DNA of 64,000 nt from Gnomoniopsis sp. IMI 355080 (GCA_027946555.1 JAPEVC010000148.1:1-64000), one strand, 5' to 3'. Shown: positions 12,057 to 23,512, numbered from the stretch's first letter. Notes: generated by a model not told the origin, from the sequence alone. Numbers and translations are program-made.

Positions 12057-12894
12057 CTAAAGAATCTCCTTGTACTTCCCATCCACAAATGTGACGTAGT
12101 ACGGCACCTCATCATCCTCGGTCAAGCGCAGATACATCTCACTGTGGCCAGCGCCATCGATTTTCGACCCGACTGCTGAGCCATCAGCCGCACGCTCGTC
12201 GGCGAAGAAGAACCTATTTGCACGAAAACCGATTTAGCAAAGATTCTCTCCTTCACGTCATGAAAAAGTCAATGGCCAAAACTCACCTGATTCCGTCCTT
12301 CCTGAATGTAGCATCACTCAGTCCCACCCAATAATTCGCCGCCGACTTGCCTACGCCCAAGTCCACAAGCGAGGGGACTGGAAGGATCTTCCTCGGCAAC
12401 AGGTTCCCCGTCAAAATAAACGTGCCATTCCTACCAATACCCGCCTCCCTCTCCCTCTCCGCCTCCATCTTCTTCTTCCACATCCTCACTGCCTCCCGCG
12501 CCGCGATGTACGGACTCCGTACCATCAAGCCCAGGTCCCGATCAAACTCCTCAAGCGGCACCTCGAGGGGATTGCCCGGGTCAGACGCCGCAGGCTGCGT
12601 CACGTTGGCTGCGTTCCAGATCACCACGCTGGGGACCGGCCAATCCGCGGCGCTGAGCTGGGTAAAGACACTGAGGACGGCGGATGTGTCTGAGAGGTCG
12701 GCTTGGATGCGGAGGAGGGGAGTTGAGTCGGATGATGGGGCGGAGGAGGAGGAGGAGGGAGAGGAGGGCTTGTTGGAGCGAGAGACGGTAGCTACGCGGT
12801 AGCCGGCGCCGAGGAAGCCTTTGACGAGGCTGGCGCCGACGTTGGCTCCAGCCCCGAAGATGAGGACTACGCGAGAGGATGTGAGAGAGGCCAT
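12057..12894 (-). CDS. Atypical short-chain dehydrogenase/reductase (254 aa)
   Basis: Two exons (12894-12287 and 12213-12057) joined across a 73-nt intron (gtgagt...aaatag). The N-terminus, MASLTSSRVVLIFGAGANVG, carries a Rossmann Gly-rich loop (GAGANVG, residues 14-20), followed by a typical SDR nucleotide-binding half with D/S-rich loops and an NNAG-like element (WNAANV). In the second half, the segment where SDRs have Tyr-x3-Lys reads DLGVGKSAAN: the Lys is present but the Tyr position is Leu. It therefore binds NAD(P) by fold but may not be a classical oxidoreductase. An in-frame ATG further upstream (at 13005) would add 37 residues before the Rossmann strand and is less likely. Substrate and partners are unknown. 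Confidence 0.82.
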
Positions 12895-13918
12895 TCTTTC
12901 TTGACTTCGAGATACGTGTATTACAGTATGGGTTTCTCGTTCAAGGTGTTGCTGCACTTCTGAGTCTGAGTTAAGGGCTTGATAGTTTATTTCATCAGCC
13001 TTCACTTGAGCGGCTCATTGCGAGTAGATATACGCTTTCCATCGTGCTCACTTTGACATGACAGCCTCAGATTGACTAGGGATTTGACGAGTTGATACAC
13101 TAGAGCACCTATTTCCAAGCACTGCTTGGGCGCGAGGCCGAGGCATTCTACCATTACCATTCCACGGTGGACGTGTTTGTCATCCAAAGAACATGTAATT
13201 AGCAACACGTTTTGTTGGAGTGAGCGGAGGAACTGCGGCCGACCGATCCATCTTGTCGCTGACGGATTAATAATACCATCCCCTTCGCTTGGAAATATCA
13301 ACCCGTTCATGTGGAATTGCCGAATTTGGAGGGTGTTTCTGATGCTTATTGAGCAAATAGCGAGCTAATTGATATGGACATGGATGAACATCTCAAAACG
13401 TCTAGTGGATATATTTATTCAGAGCTACCACTGGTCATCTTGCTCAACACTTGGAAACGCAGCAGTTGCTGGGGCATCGTCACCTGCGTGTACACAGTTG
13501 GGCGAGATTGGATACCTCATCACAACATTTATCAAGATATTAGATCAACGGACCATGATTTCCATTAATAAAACGCCGAGGGTATCTAACATGCAGCTCA
13601 ACACATGCAGAATTAAAATCGGGAGGGACGCTTTCCCGACCCATTGCAAAGGCTCTTCTCGCTGGTTCCCTTTCCCCCTTTCCCTCCCCTTAACATTATC
13701 ACTCCCACCTTCGCCATGATCAAATCGTGACATCGTGAAAAAGGAGAAGACGCGTGCTCATCCCTCTATGTATATGCTGGGTTGCTTTTTGTATCCATAT
13801 CATCGCGTTCCCGCTCTTCGCTGGCAGTGAGCTATGTGGTTGGGGGATTTTTTTTTCTCGTGTAGTTTCTGAGTGAAGGAATTCATGTGCAGTGAATATA
13901 ACTTATTTCTATAAATAA
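12895..13918. other. Intergenic region
   Basis: No supported gene. The left part should be the promoter of the dehydrogenase (-); the right part is downstream of the stop-interrupted frame (-) and includes pyrimidine-rich runs near 13670-13710. Confidence 0.5.
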
Positions 13919-14884
13919 TCATGCGCTGGGATTGAGGTCGAAAACAGAGCCCGTGTCGGGAAAATTGAAAGCAGAGTTGCTCTCAGGCGGGTGTTCGTCC
14001 TCATTTGGTTGAAAGAGTGATGTTGTGGGCTCTTTTCTACCGAGTGGTGGCTCGTTTGATGAGAAGGAAATCGAGGAGAGTCCTTTGCCTTTCGATAAAA
14101 CGGTCGACCCGTGCTTCAGCTGGGAAGATGATGCTGAGGGCTCGCTTTCATCAACTTGTCTTGCGCCTGTTTGAGCTCCTTGTAATGAAGCTAACAGCAA
14201 AGCTGCTTCTCGATCCGATGGACCCAATGTGGACACAGGCTTCAGCCTGTCCGCCCTCGTAGTTGACAGAGAGTCTGCTGACCCCTCACTGTCCGATTGG
14301 AATGGCGATGATGTTTCTCCCGAAGACGTTTGCGCTCGAGTCGACCTGTTATCCTTCCAGGACTGGCCAGCAGCCCTGCAACGAGCTTTGCCACTGTAAT
14401 GACTGTTGACCTGGCTCTGCAAATGCTGCCAGAATCTCGAGTCCTCGATACCCGTCTTTCTTCGTCCCATTTTCTCCCGACGATGGGTACTCCCATGAGT
14501 GACACCCTCATCACGACGATTCTCTCGCTCCTTCTGGCGGCGTTGCCGTCGTCTGCGCCATTTCTTCACTGCTATCTCTACGCGAGACCACGTAGTCGTT
14601 CTCCACTGACGCGCACTTTCACGGACTTCCACCTTACGTTGCAAGTCTCGCAAACGCCGAGGTACAGCATCCAAGTATCGCCCAGTGGACGACCGTTTCT
14701 ACCGATCAATGGCATCGGTCACAGCACGCAGCCATCCTTCGGAATACGAGTGGACCTTTCTCTAAAAGGTATCTGAATCCTGTTCCGATGAGGTGACAGT
14801 GCCAAAGGTATCTGTTTCAATATCGTAAATCAAAGTCAGCTTTTTCTGCTCCAAAAAATCCACCAGTCCTATCTATCCATCCAT
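13919..14884 (-). pseudogene. Coding-like frame interrupted by three TAG codons
   Basis: A 322-codon frame on the minus strand from ATG (14884) to the terminal stop at 13919, broken by TAG at 14875-14873, 14764-14762 and 14701-14699. Between the stops the translation looks like real protein (for example LVDFLEQKKLTLIYDIETDT and HSYSEGWLRAVTDAIDR), and the last 251 codons form an open Arg-rich then Ser/Glu-rich tail with predicted nuclear-type basic clusters. There is no ATG for a long way after the third TAG, so the open tail cannot simply be its own gene. I recognise no family. It could be a recent pseudogene (each TAG is one C-to-T change from CAG), a gene with very short in-frame introns (possible 36-nt and 57-nt introns ending at the second and third TAG), or a readthrough gene. 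Only 20 bp separate it from the stop of the upstream gene. Confidence 0.45.
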
Positions 14885-14904
14885 TCACCAATTTAGAGCC
14901 ACAT

Positions 14905-17900
14905 CTATTTGCTCTTGAAAAAGGATAATGAAAGTCGTCGCGTACCTCTCTTCCTCCTTCGCTCTTCGCCCTCAGGCGCCGGGCTGCGCGTGCCCATCGC
15001 TCGTGGTCCGCTGGGTCTCCTGGCGGGAGGCCCGATGACGTTTGATAGGTTGCGATTCTCTGGCTTGGGGCTACCAGCTGGCTTGTAGCCCAAGGCGGAG
15101 ATGCGGCTTCGCGTCGGGGTCACGCCCCGTTGCACTGGCGACTGGGCGCCTCGTTCCAGGGGTTCCTTGGGAGGTCGTGGAGGACCGCCTGAGGTAGAGT
15201 TCCCAGGCGCTGGTGATGAGCTGCCCTCCCAGGTATACTGGTCTTGCGAAGCTCCATCAATGCCGTTGCTATACCTCTGCTGTTGACCCGCACCAAAGCG
15301 GTTGAGGCTGTTGACTGACCCAGCCCAGTCCGCCGAAGCAGGCGACATCGGAGAGAACTCTTGGGCTGAAGTCTCAAGCGTCTTAAAGTGCTCGGTCTGG
15401 CCCTGTCGGGGCTGCGGGTGCTGTAGATTCAGTGAGTTGCGGTGCGCCTTGTACTTCGGATCCTCTGGCTCATTCTCCTCCAAGGCACTATAGTGCTCAA
15501 GAAAGGGACTGTTCTGGGGTAGGATGTCATCCTCCTCAGAGCTATGTCCCTGTTCCTGTTCGATCGGTGGGATTGGAGTCCGGCTAACACCAGCCAGCGT
15601 AAACTGCATGTCGCTGGCCCCAGAGGTGTCTATTTGATTGGGATCATGTGGTTGCGCCTGCGGGTGCAGGTGGGTGCTAGAAAACCCAGTGTGTAGTAGA
15701 TCATCGCCATAGGGATCCGTCACAGGGTAGTCATCATAGTCTCCGAGATCAGAGATCGAGCGGGATGGTCCATGAAATGAGTTGACATCCGTCGTGTTGG
15801 ATTTGCGGAAGGGTTTGCCTAAGCTCGAAGCCGTAGTTTCAGACCAACGCGAGATCTTCGGGAACCAGCTGGACGAGCCGCTAGATTTGTGCTTCTTTCC
15901 CTTGTCACGAGGCGTATTGTCATTACCCATGAACGCTTGCGCCCCTGTCGGCATTTCAGTCGGCGTACCCAAAGGCGTCGAATCAGCACGAGTGATTTCT
16001 TGGACGGGACTCATCATATCCGTGCCGCTGCGATTGTGCACGGTAATGTTCGGGTCTTCGTAGTGCTCTTCCTCGTCCCCTTCGGGCACGGTACTTATCC
16101 GGTGACCCGATCCCGATACCTTGCGCTCATAACCTGATTTGGCAGAAGCGTTGCGAGGAATGGAGAGATGACCGGACTGGCTAGCGTAGCTGGCAGTGGA
16201 GGTGCCAGCATGACCCTCGGGCTCGTAGCCGCGATCCTGCTCATACTGGACCGCGGGCTGGATGTTGTCAAATGAAGGACGACTGCCCTGCGCCATACCA
16301 CCGCCGGCGGTCTGAGCCTTGAGAACATCCACCTCGCCTAGAAGTTGCATAAGCATGTCCTCTATCCTGGTGAGATCATTCGTGCCCTTCGTACTGAGAC
16401 CCTTGATGGCCCTACGCCATAGGTTACGAGTCTTCTTCTCCTGGTCGGTACCCTGGGATCCGGTCTGGAAAGACCTAGCTCCACTGCCAGGGAATGGACG
16501 TGGGCCGCCAATATGGCGCTGGATGGTCTTCTCGGTATTGTCCTTCACCTCAGTAATAACGACGTCTTCAGTTTCGGCGACCATTTTCTTGATATCGTCA
16601 AAAGAATTCCGCATCTCGGATGCAGTTTGGACGAGGGTATGGAGGATCTCAGTATCTCTCGCACTCCTCTGCGCATCACGAACCATCAGATGCTGCATCA
16701 ACGCGATGATATCCTTGGACTCAATGCGCTCAATACCTGCACCCGTGGCGGCGTCGTACATCGGAGAGCCTAGACCCTGATCCATACCACTCATGTAATC
16801 CGTGTCCTGACCATTGACGAAATGGTTCGCCGCGTTGGGCAGAGGTGGCTGTGGCTGCGAGGAGTAATCGATGCCCTTGCCCTTGTTGTCTGGCGTCCGG
16901 TTGGGGCCCTGTGAAATATAGCCCTCATCGATCCTCGGGCCGAAGGGGCTGCGGGCGTCATACTGGTCGTACGCATGAGGGTCGAATCGAGGAGCGTGAC
17001 TCGGAAGTTCAATATCAAGGCCAGGTGCATTGGCAAGAGGACTAGTGCCTTCATACGGATTCGTGACGATGGTGTCCCTCTTCCGGTCTTCAGATGTGCG
17101 ATACCACTCAGCATCAACGTCTTCACTGTTCTGCCGGCTGTGGGTGTGTGCCATAGCAGCAGCTGTTGCCACTGCAGCAGCACCCGCCGCCTCTTCCATG
17201 GTAAGGCCATGTCGAGAATGGATGCTCTCTTGTGTCGGCGTTGTAGGCTCGTCCTCCTGCCACTGTCCCCTGTTGGCTTCCTGGGTGGCGCTCAGGCGGT
17301 CGCTCATGCGTGAAGGATTCGTCAACTCATCGTCGTCGTGGTCAATAAAGCCAATCTCTGGCATCGGGTTGTTGAAGTCTGGCAACCCGCTGTGTCCGAC
17401 CGTAGGCTTCTCATACTCGTCGTCAAGACGGTCAACACTGTGTGTAGGCGTATTTGCTGGAAGTTGGCCTTCACGTGTTCTGTCCTTGAAGGATTTATTT
17501 CGCTGAACGCCCTCTCCCATCCACTCGCCCTCAGTCTCTTGTCTTCCCTTGCCCTTACCGGCGGCCCTGAGAGCGGCGGCAGCAGCAATTCCCACTGCAG
17601 CATTCATAGTGGCGGCTTCCTTGGATCGGGATTGTTGGTACTTCGAACGCGGGACCTTACGTCCGTACTGGTCGAGTTCGAATTCCTCGAATTGTTGCGA
17701 TTGGTGAGATTCTGGATCCTCAGACATTTCACTTACTGTGTCCTCTTCTACGACACGAGGAGGCTCCGGCGTCTGCTCGCGGGAACTGGCTACTTCGTTG
17801 TGCTTCGAGCTATCCCCGAGCATGGCCGCCGCCTCCGCAGAAGCACGATTGCCACGGTACGGTCCGCCACGACCCGACTCACCGGTGAGAATGGACTCAT

Positions 17901-20259
17901 CCAATGCAGAGCCCTCGACCAGAGATGCGACATGTGACTCGACTCCACTCGGGGAGCTGACAAAGTCGGGGTTTGCGCCAACAGCACGAACCCCTTGGCC
18001 CGCTCTAATGCGGTCGAACTCGCTGTCATCGGTATAGGTTGTGTTCCTGTTGCCCGCCCTTGAGCTGTCGAAGCTCCGATCATCTCTGAAAGACTCCTGG
18101 CTAAGGATACTAGGAGACTCTCCACCCCTACGAAGGAAAGACTTGTCGGGGGAGGGGAAAGAGTCAGAGGTCCTCTGCGATATTCTAGATTCGCGTTGGT
18201 GAATCTCACTCCCACCCTCGGTGTATCCAGAGACACTGGGAATCGGGCTAAGACCTCGGCGCTCGGGCTGGTACGGAACGTACTTGAGAGGTGGTGGTAC
18301 CTCTTGGGTGTTGTAGTAGTCATTGTAAGCCGGGTCGTCGTATTCCTCTTCGTCGTCGTACTCTGGCTCACGAATCGGGGCTCTCCGGCCGTACTCCTGT
18401 GCGTACTCTTCTTCAAGACCACCCGTTCTACGCTGTGGGAGAGTCCTCAGATCACCGTGGGAAAGGTTGGCATGCTGAAGCCCTAAAGAGGACTGCAGGT
18501 TGGCTGAATTCTTGGTTGGGGTCGGGCTGCTAGTTCTGCTAGTCGATGTGGACTCGAGGGATGGAGTTCCCTTCTGCACTCGTTGAATTGGTGTGAGCTC
18601 ATCAGTAGCTGAGTGAGGCCGGTCGGTGTCGGCCGATAAGATTGAAGTTCTCGTGATTTCGGATGGGTTGATTTCGCTCATCAAAGGCATTGGCGGTGCA
18701 GGCTCTTCGTCGTCCTCTTCATTGTAACGATCGGACTGGCGACTCCTGGCCTCAGCTCTCCGTCGACGCCGCTGTTCTCTTGCTGAGCCTTCATGAACGG
18801 CAGCGGCCGCCAACGCACCAGCAGCGGTCCCCGCAGCGGCAGCCTGCAATCTGTTCCCGCCGCCACCGCCGTGAGAGACTCTCTCTATCTCATGCAGAGA
18901 CTCATCCGGCGAATCTTGGTCTACACTTGGCGCGGGGCTTTCGAGTAATTCGTGGCGCGCTGTTTCTCGATCTCTCGAGACTACCCTGCGACCCAGAGTT
19001 TCTCGAGACTTGCTTGAGTATCCTGAATGGCGACGCTCACTGGCAGTGGTCCCGTCTTTCGAAACCGTCGTCTCACTTGACGCCGAGCTTCTCCGAGCTT
19101 CCCGCTTGCTCTGTTCTCTTTTGATGGCAACCAATTCGGGCAAAATCAGTCGTCGAATGGCATCCTCCACGGTCTCCAAGAGCTTGGGGTTGTTGATTGA
19201 GGACCTCGAAGCGCCAGAGCGCATGGAACTAGCGTCCCCAGAACGGTGGCTGCCCGATATGGCTGAGGAGAGCATGCTAGAGTCTGCACCAGACACCACA
19301 GACTCTTCGGTCGCCTTGCTAGACCTTTTGCGCGACGATTTGCCAGACTCCGAGTGATGATCACTACTGCCACTGCTCTTTCGATGCTTGGACTTGTGCC
19401 TGCGCTCCGACCTGTCTCGGTCCCTAGATTTGGACATGACGAGCCTCTCTTTGTCAGTGAGCTCAGAGCGGCTTTTGCTGCGCATCTTGTCCGCTACGGC
19501 GGCTGCCGCCAGGCCAGCAGCAGCACCACCGATGACCTCCCTCGCACGTGAAGGGCTCTTGCTGCGCTTCTCGTCGTACCGTGTGGAGTGTCCAGACCCG
19601 TCTAGAAAGCTGTCGGTGGGTATCGCCGAGATGTCCGACATGTTGCCCGGTTGGTAGGACGCCTTACTGTCGGCAGCGGGAATCAGAGGGCTGGCGGGAC
19701 GGCGGCGTCGGTGGCGACCGCTACGGTCAATATCAACCTCGATGGGATTGCGAGAGACATTGGACTCCTCGGTGGCAGATTGGTAAGAATTCATGCTTTT
19801 TGCGTCTTCCGCATCACCACTTATGGCAGACAAGGCGTCTTCAGCCCTGGCCTGTGTTGGGGTCAGAGTGTCAGAGCGGTCCTGGCGGCGAGTCAAGGAG
19901 GCTTTGCGACCACTAGAAGACTTGGTCTCTGTGATCTGGATATGGTCGGTTTTGCGGTTCTTGGACGGGGTGAGCCGCACCCTCACGCTCGGTTTGCGAT
20001 CGCCACTGGAGCCTGGGGTGGTGGTGACCTTGCCACCTTCGAAGTACTCGATGAGCAGCGAGGTCTGCGATTTGTTCGACATGTGGCCTCTGGTTTTGAT
20101 AGTGACGGGTGTACCGTCCTCGGGAAGGGAATAAGAAGATTTTTCGTCGGTCGGATTGGAGATGTCAGAGGTCGCGAGGTCCGTCTGTTTGGTGATGGTG
20201 GACTCGGACTCTTCGGTGGGGGCTGGGAGTGGAGGCGCCTTCTTCGAGTCGACCCCCAT
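14905..20259 (-). CDS. Very large disordered Ser/Arg-rich fungal protein (1,784 aa)
   Basis: A single uninterrupted frame of 1,784 codons. The first true ATG is at 20259 (MGVDSKKAPPLPAP); the open frame extends upstream without another ATG. Most of the protein is low-complexity and probably disordered, rich in Ser, Arg, Glu, Pro and Gly, with an SR/RD-rich basic stretch around residues 265-310. Four Ala-rich, weakly hydrophobic segments recur near residues 240-260, 466-493, 883-906 and 1016-1036. One region looks structured: residues about 1175-1313, helical with heptad-like Leu/Ile/Met spacing, a likely coiled coil. The basic C-terminus ends RRLSLSFFKSK. Fungal genomes often label such proteins involucrin-repeat or MAP-like; I cannot assign a function. 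A cytoskeletal, septal or scaffold role is speculation. Confidence 0.9.
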   Translation of the reverse strand: MGVDSKKAPPLPAPTEESESTITKQTDLATSDISNPTDEKSSYSLPEDGTPVTIKTRGHMSNKSQTSLLIEYFEGGKVTTTPGSSGDRKPSVRVRLTPSKNRKTDHIQITETKSSSGRKASLTRRQDRSDTLTPTQARAEDALSAISGDAEDAKSMNSYQSATEESNVSRNPIEVDIDRSGRHRRRRPASPLIPAADSKASYQPGNMSDISAIPTDSFLDGSGHSTRYDEKRSKSPSRAREVIGGAAAGLAAAAVADKMRSKSRSELTDKERLVMSKSRDRDRSERRHKSKHRKSSGSSDHHSESGKSSRKRSSKATEESVVSGADSSMLSSAISGSHRSGDASSMRSGASRSSINNPKLLETVEDAIRRLILPELVAIKREQSKREARRSSASSETTVSKDGTTASERRHSGYSSKSRETLGRRVVSRDRETARHELLESPAPSVDQDSPDESLHEIERVSHGGGGGNRLQAAAAGTAAGALAAAAVHEGSAREQRRRRRAEARSRQSDRYNEEDDEEPAPPMPLMSEINPSEITRTSILSADTDRPHSATDELTPIQRVQKGTPSLESTSTSRTSSPTPTKNSANLQSSLGLQHANLSHGDLRTLPQRRTGGLEEEYAQEYGRRAPIREPEYDDEEEYDDPAYNDYYNTQEVPPPLKYVPYQPERRGLSPIPSVSGYTEGGSEIHQRESRISQRTSDSFPSPDKSFLRRGGESPSILSQESFRDDRSFDSSRAGNRNTTYTDDSEFDRIRAGQGVRAVGANPDFVSSPSGVESHVASLVEGSALDESILTGESGRGGPYRGNRASAEAAAMLGDSSKHNEVASSREQTPEPPRVVEEDTVSEMSEDPESHQSQQFEEFELDQYGRKVPRSKYQQSRSKEAATMNAAVGIAAAAALRAAGKGKGRQETEGEWMGEGVQRNKSFKDRTREGQLPANTPTHSVDRLDDEYEKPTVGHSGLPDFNNPMPEIGFIDHDDDELTNPSRMSDRLSATQEANRGQWQEDEPTTPTQESIHSRHGLTMEEAAGAAAVATAAAMAHTHSRQNSEDVDAEWYRTSEDRKRDTIVTNPYEGTSPLANAPGLDIELPSHAPRFDPHAYDQYDARSPFGPRIDEGYISQGPNRTPDNKGKGIDYSSQPQPPLPNAANHFVNGQDTDYMSGMDQGLGSPMYDAATGAGIERIESKDIIALMQHLMVRDAQRSARDTEILHTLVQTASEMRNSFDDIKKMVAETEDVVITEVKDNTEKTIQRHIGGPRPFPGSGARSFQTGSQGTDQEKKTRNLWRRAIKGLSTKGTNDLTRIEDMLMQLLGEVDVLKAQTAGGGMAQGSRPSFDNIQPAVQYEQDRGYEPEGHAGTSTASYASQSGHLSIPRNASAKSGYERKVSGSGHRISTVPEGDEEEHYEDPNITVHNRSGTDMMSPVQEITRADSTPLGTPTEMPTGAQAFMGNDNTPRDKGKKHKSSGSSSWFPKISRWSETTASSLGKPFRKSNTTDVNSFHGPSRSISDLGDYDDYPVTDPYGDDLLHTGFSSTHLHPQAQPHDPNQIDTSGASDMQFTLAGVSRTPIPPIEQEQGHSSEEDDILPQNSPFLEHYSALEENEPEDPKYKAHRNSLNLQHPQPRQGQTEHFKTLETSAQEFSPMSPASADWAGSVNSLNRFGAGQQQRYSNGIDGASQDQYTWEGSSSPAPGNSTSGGPPRPPKEPLERGAQSPVQRGVTPTRSRISALGYKPAGSPKPENRNLSNVIGPPARRPSGPRAMGTRSPAPEGEERRRKRGTRRLSLSFFKSK

Positions 20260-23200
20260 GTTGTGTTTTGCGGTGTCCACAAAACCAGTGGGCGCAAGTC
20301 GCAAGGTGAGGTAATGGTGTCACTCAATTCCCGTCTTGGGCAAGGCAGCCTCTCTATTTCCGCTCCAAGATGATCCCCCGGAGAAGGCTCACTGCACCAT
20401 GCAGGTGAGGAGGAGCGAATTGCAACGGGGGGTCGAGCAGGGTTTCGAGGAGGCGTTTGCAGGTCGACAAGAGTCGGACTGATTTGTTTTCACCAAGACA
20501 TATGGGAGGGGGTAGTGGAAAGCAGCGGGGGGAGTATGATGGCTGCGGCAGGTGAGCGGTTGGGAGCCTTGCTGATGGGAGCTTTGGGCAGAAAAGCAGG
20601 GAATGAAAATCGCACAGTATGGAATCGAGACGAGTTGCACGAAGAGGTGGTACTTACAGCTGAGTGAGCGACAGTACGGTCTGGTGTGACGGGCAGCGCG
20701 AGTAAAGGTTGCTAGTTGTGGAGCACCGTAGGTTCAGCCAAGGAACTGGATATGCAGAGGATGCAAGCAAGGCGAACGGTGAAGATTCAATAGTATGCTG
20801 ATGGAATAGAATGAGCCGAACAATTCCAGGTAGTACTAGCAATCAAAAGAAGCGGCGACTGCTGAAAGGTGGGAGGGAAAGCTGTTGGTGTTCCAGAGCG
20901 GTGCGGTGTGCGGTCAAGGCTCAGCCCCGGGGTCCTTCCCAGCCTTCCAATTCTCGATCGACAGAGGGAGAAAAAAAAACGGCGGGTGGGAGGTGATACG
21001 ACACGCGCCTAGGTGCGCAGCGGGCCTGCACACACGCGAACTGCCTAACCGAGTAGCAGATCCGACAGAACTGGCCCCTGACGAGGATTTGAATGCAAGC
21101 GGCTCGCGAATGAAGCTGGACAGGAAAAGACAATCGAAGGCGCGGGCGCGGACGCAGAGGGAGGGGCACGTTGACGGGATGTGCATGTGCATGTGCAAGT
21201 GCGAAGAACTGCTGCGAGGGGATGGATGCTTCTTCGCCAGCAACCTTTTCTTTCTGTCTTTCTCCTTCCCGTCCGTTGGGTAGAATCGATGTCCGGTAAA
21301 GTAGCCGAGCAGGGAAGGATCAAAGACTGCTACACACTACCAATGCAGGTGAATGCAGTGGAAAGTCTGTTCACGAGGCGCAGGCAACCAGTAGCTGCAA
21401 AGCAACCCAAGCATGCGTGCGCGGGCGATGTTGATGGTGCAGTGCTGAGCTGGCGCCAATAGAGCAGGGAAAACGGTTTCGCGGCAACAACCCTTGCACA
21501 TGTGCTTTACCAGGATCCGGGGTCGAATCGGGCTACGCGGTGAGTCTCCCCACGCACTCCCCCCTCTCACTTTCACTTGACTGTCGCCAAATTACTGATC
21601 TACAGAACCTCTCCAATGGAACAGATCCCCCGTGTGATGACCTTCTGTGGGAATCATATGTCTATGTACATAGTAGGCGCGAGAGAAACAGGCTGAATAC
21701 AACTTGCCAGGGCTGGTGTCACTATGTCTTCCGGAGCAGGTCGGTTGCAGCTGCTACCTCGTACCTGGCCTGCAGCTGTCCTCCCGAGAACTTTATTAGC
21801 GAAGCTTCTGCCGCGACACGCAATGACATTCAGTCAGCTGCTATGAATAGCCTTCACTCTGAAGGAATAAAGACGGCCAAAAAAAAGTCAATCCTTCCCA
21901 CGGGGGCACATACCGTCTGATGTTCAGCTCCAACGTGGCATCTGTTTCCCGTCTGTGAGGTCATGGCAAACAATTGCTGGGCCGAAAACCCAGGCCCACA
22001 CGAACAACAGATCCACCCTCCCGCCTCCAAACTCCACTATGGGGCCTCACTACGGCCCGAGCACACCTTGCAACTGCGTGCTTTCCGGAACATTTCTTGG
22101 GTCTCCCAGCCTCATTTGACTACGGTCCTGTCGGGCCCCAACGAGAAGGACACGAGTATGAGGGTACATCGTGGGCGATCTTGCGGGCAACCAGCCAATG
22201 GCTGCTCATGTCCAGGAGGTGATGATGATGATAGGATATCCAAAGCCGACAACAATCAGCAGATAGTACACTTCAAGACAAATGCAAATATACTGTCTAG
22301 CTCTCGAGTCCCAGTCCCGACATTCCTGATGAAGGGGTCTGCCTAAAACTAATTGTCCTCTGCGCAGCCTCATTTGCTGGAGCTGTGACAGCGCCATGAT
22401 ACGTACGCACTTTTGCCGGTCTACTACTATGATATGCCAACAGCGGCCAAAATCTTTCACACTGCCCGACCGCCTATCGCCTACATAATATCGGACTGGT
22501 CATTCCAGTTGTCGATCTTGTCAAACGGCAAGTCGGGCTATCCCAAGCTCCATGCAGCCGCGGCAGGGCTCTCCTATCTTCTCCCGCCCACGCTTCAGAG
22601 GCCAACCTGAACCGTTTGCCTTGCGGATCGCCCCGTCCGGCCGTGAATTCCAATCACTTATAGACTATCCGAGCCACGAGATCTGCTGGCCCGTCCCGAG
22701 ACCTTCCAGGCTTTTTTCTTTTTTGGCATTCCAGTGCTAGTCTGCCGCGCCATCATTCGCACATATAGGTTCTGTTGCATGTCATGAACAACGTAATAAG
22801 TAGGCCACGCCAAATCCTTTGCTCACCCGCATCGCACCTTACTCAACAGGTCTGTGTAATGTCAGGTACAGCAGCGTGCAGCTGGGGTGTGCCGCCCTCA
22901 CAATCCATAGTGGACATCACAGTGGGGCAAAAGGAGGGGAGGGGGCAATTGGTCTGGGAGGAAATGTATCAAATCGACACCGTCGACATCTGCATCCCCC
23001 TGCGTTGTGGCTTACCCACGGATTCTGTTAGCCCAAGATCAATGTGTGGCGAGCGCATACGATGCTTGGCCCTCTTCGCCTGAGGTTGGCGGCGGTTGCT
23101 ATTCGGCCTAAGTTGTGAACTCTAATGTTTTCAAAGCAGGCGACCAGGCTCTTTCCTAGCTGTTTGTATTGCGGGCGTCTACACGTATATGTTCCTTTTT

Positions 23201-23512
23201 ACAGCAACCCCCGGAAATACTGGTCCAGGAAAGAAAAGTCGAGCTCCCAGAGGTAGCCAAGTTGACAGATCGACTTGTTTGTGGTGTATCTACTGCTCAG
23301 TAAAGTCTGGCAGATATATAACGTGAACGAAATGTGACCTTTCTCTGTCTCTCTCTGTGTGTCTCTTGTCTTATCCTCCAATACAAAGCCCCCATGTCCC
23401 AAATCACTCTCTTTACTTTTGGATATCAACCATGCCAAAACGCCGTACACAATCGAGGAAGGCTATGCATCACCCTAAGACACCGAGCGATGCCGAATGC
23501 CACGATTTGAGC
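20260..23512. other. Large gene-free region
   Basis: About 3.3 kb between the promoter side of the giant disordered protein (-) and the 3' end of the IFRD gene (-). I find no frame with family motifs or credible splice structure. The first kilobase is probably promoter and leader for the 5.4-kb gene. A short TGCATG-type repeat lies near 21180. Confidence 0.5.

Noticed and set aside
1351..12894. Secondary-metabolite cluster formed by the monooxygenase and SDR
   Set aside because: They are separated by housekeeping genes such as arp1, and no synthase, transporter or regulator is present.
13919..14884. Genome-wide UAG reassignment as explanation for the TAG-broken frame
   Set aside because: Several secure genes in the window end with TAG at the expected C-terminus.
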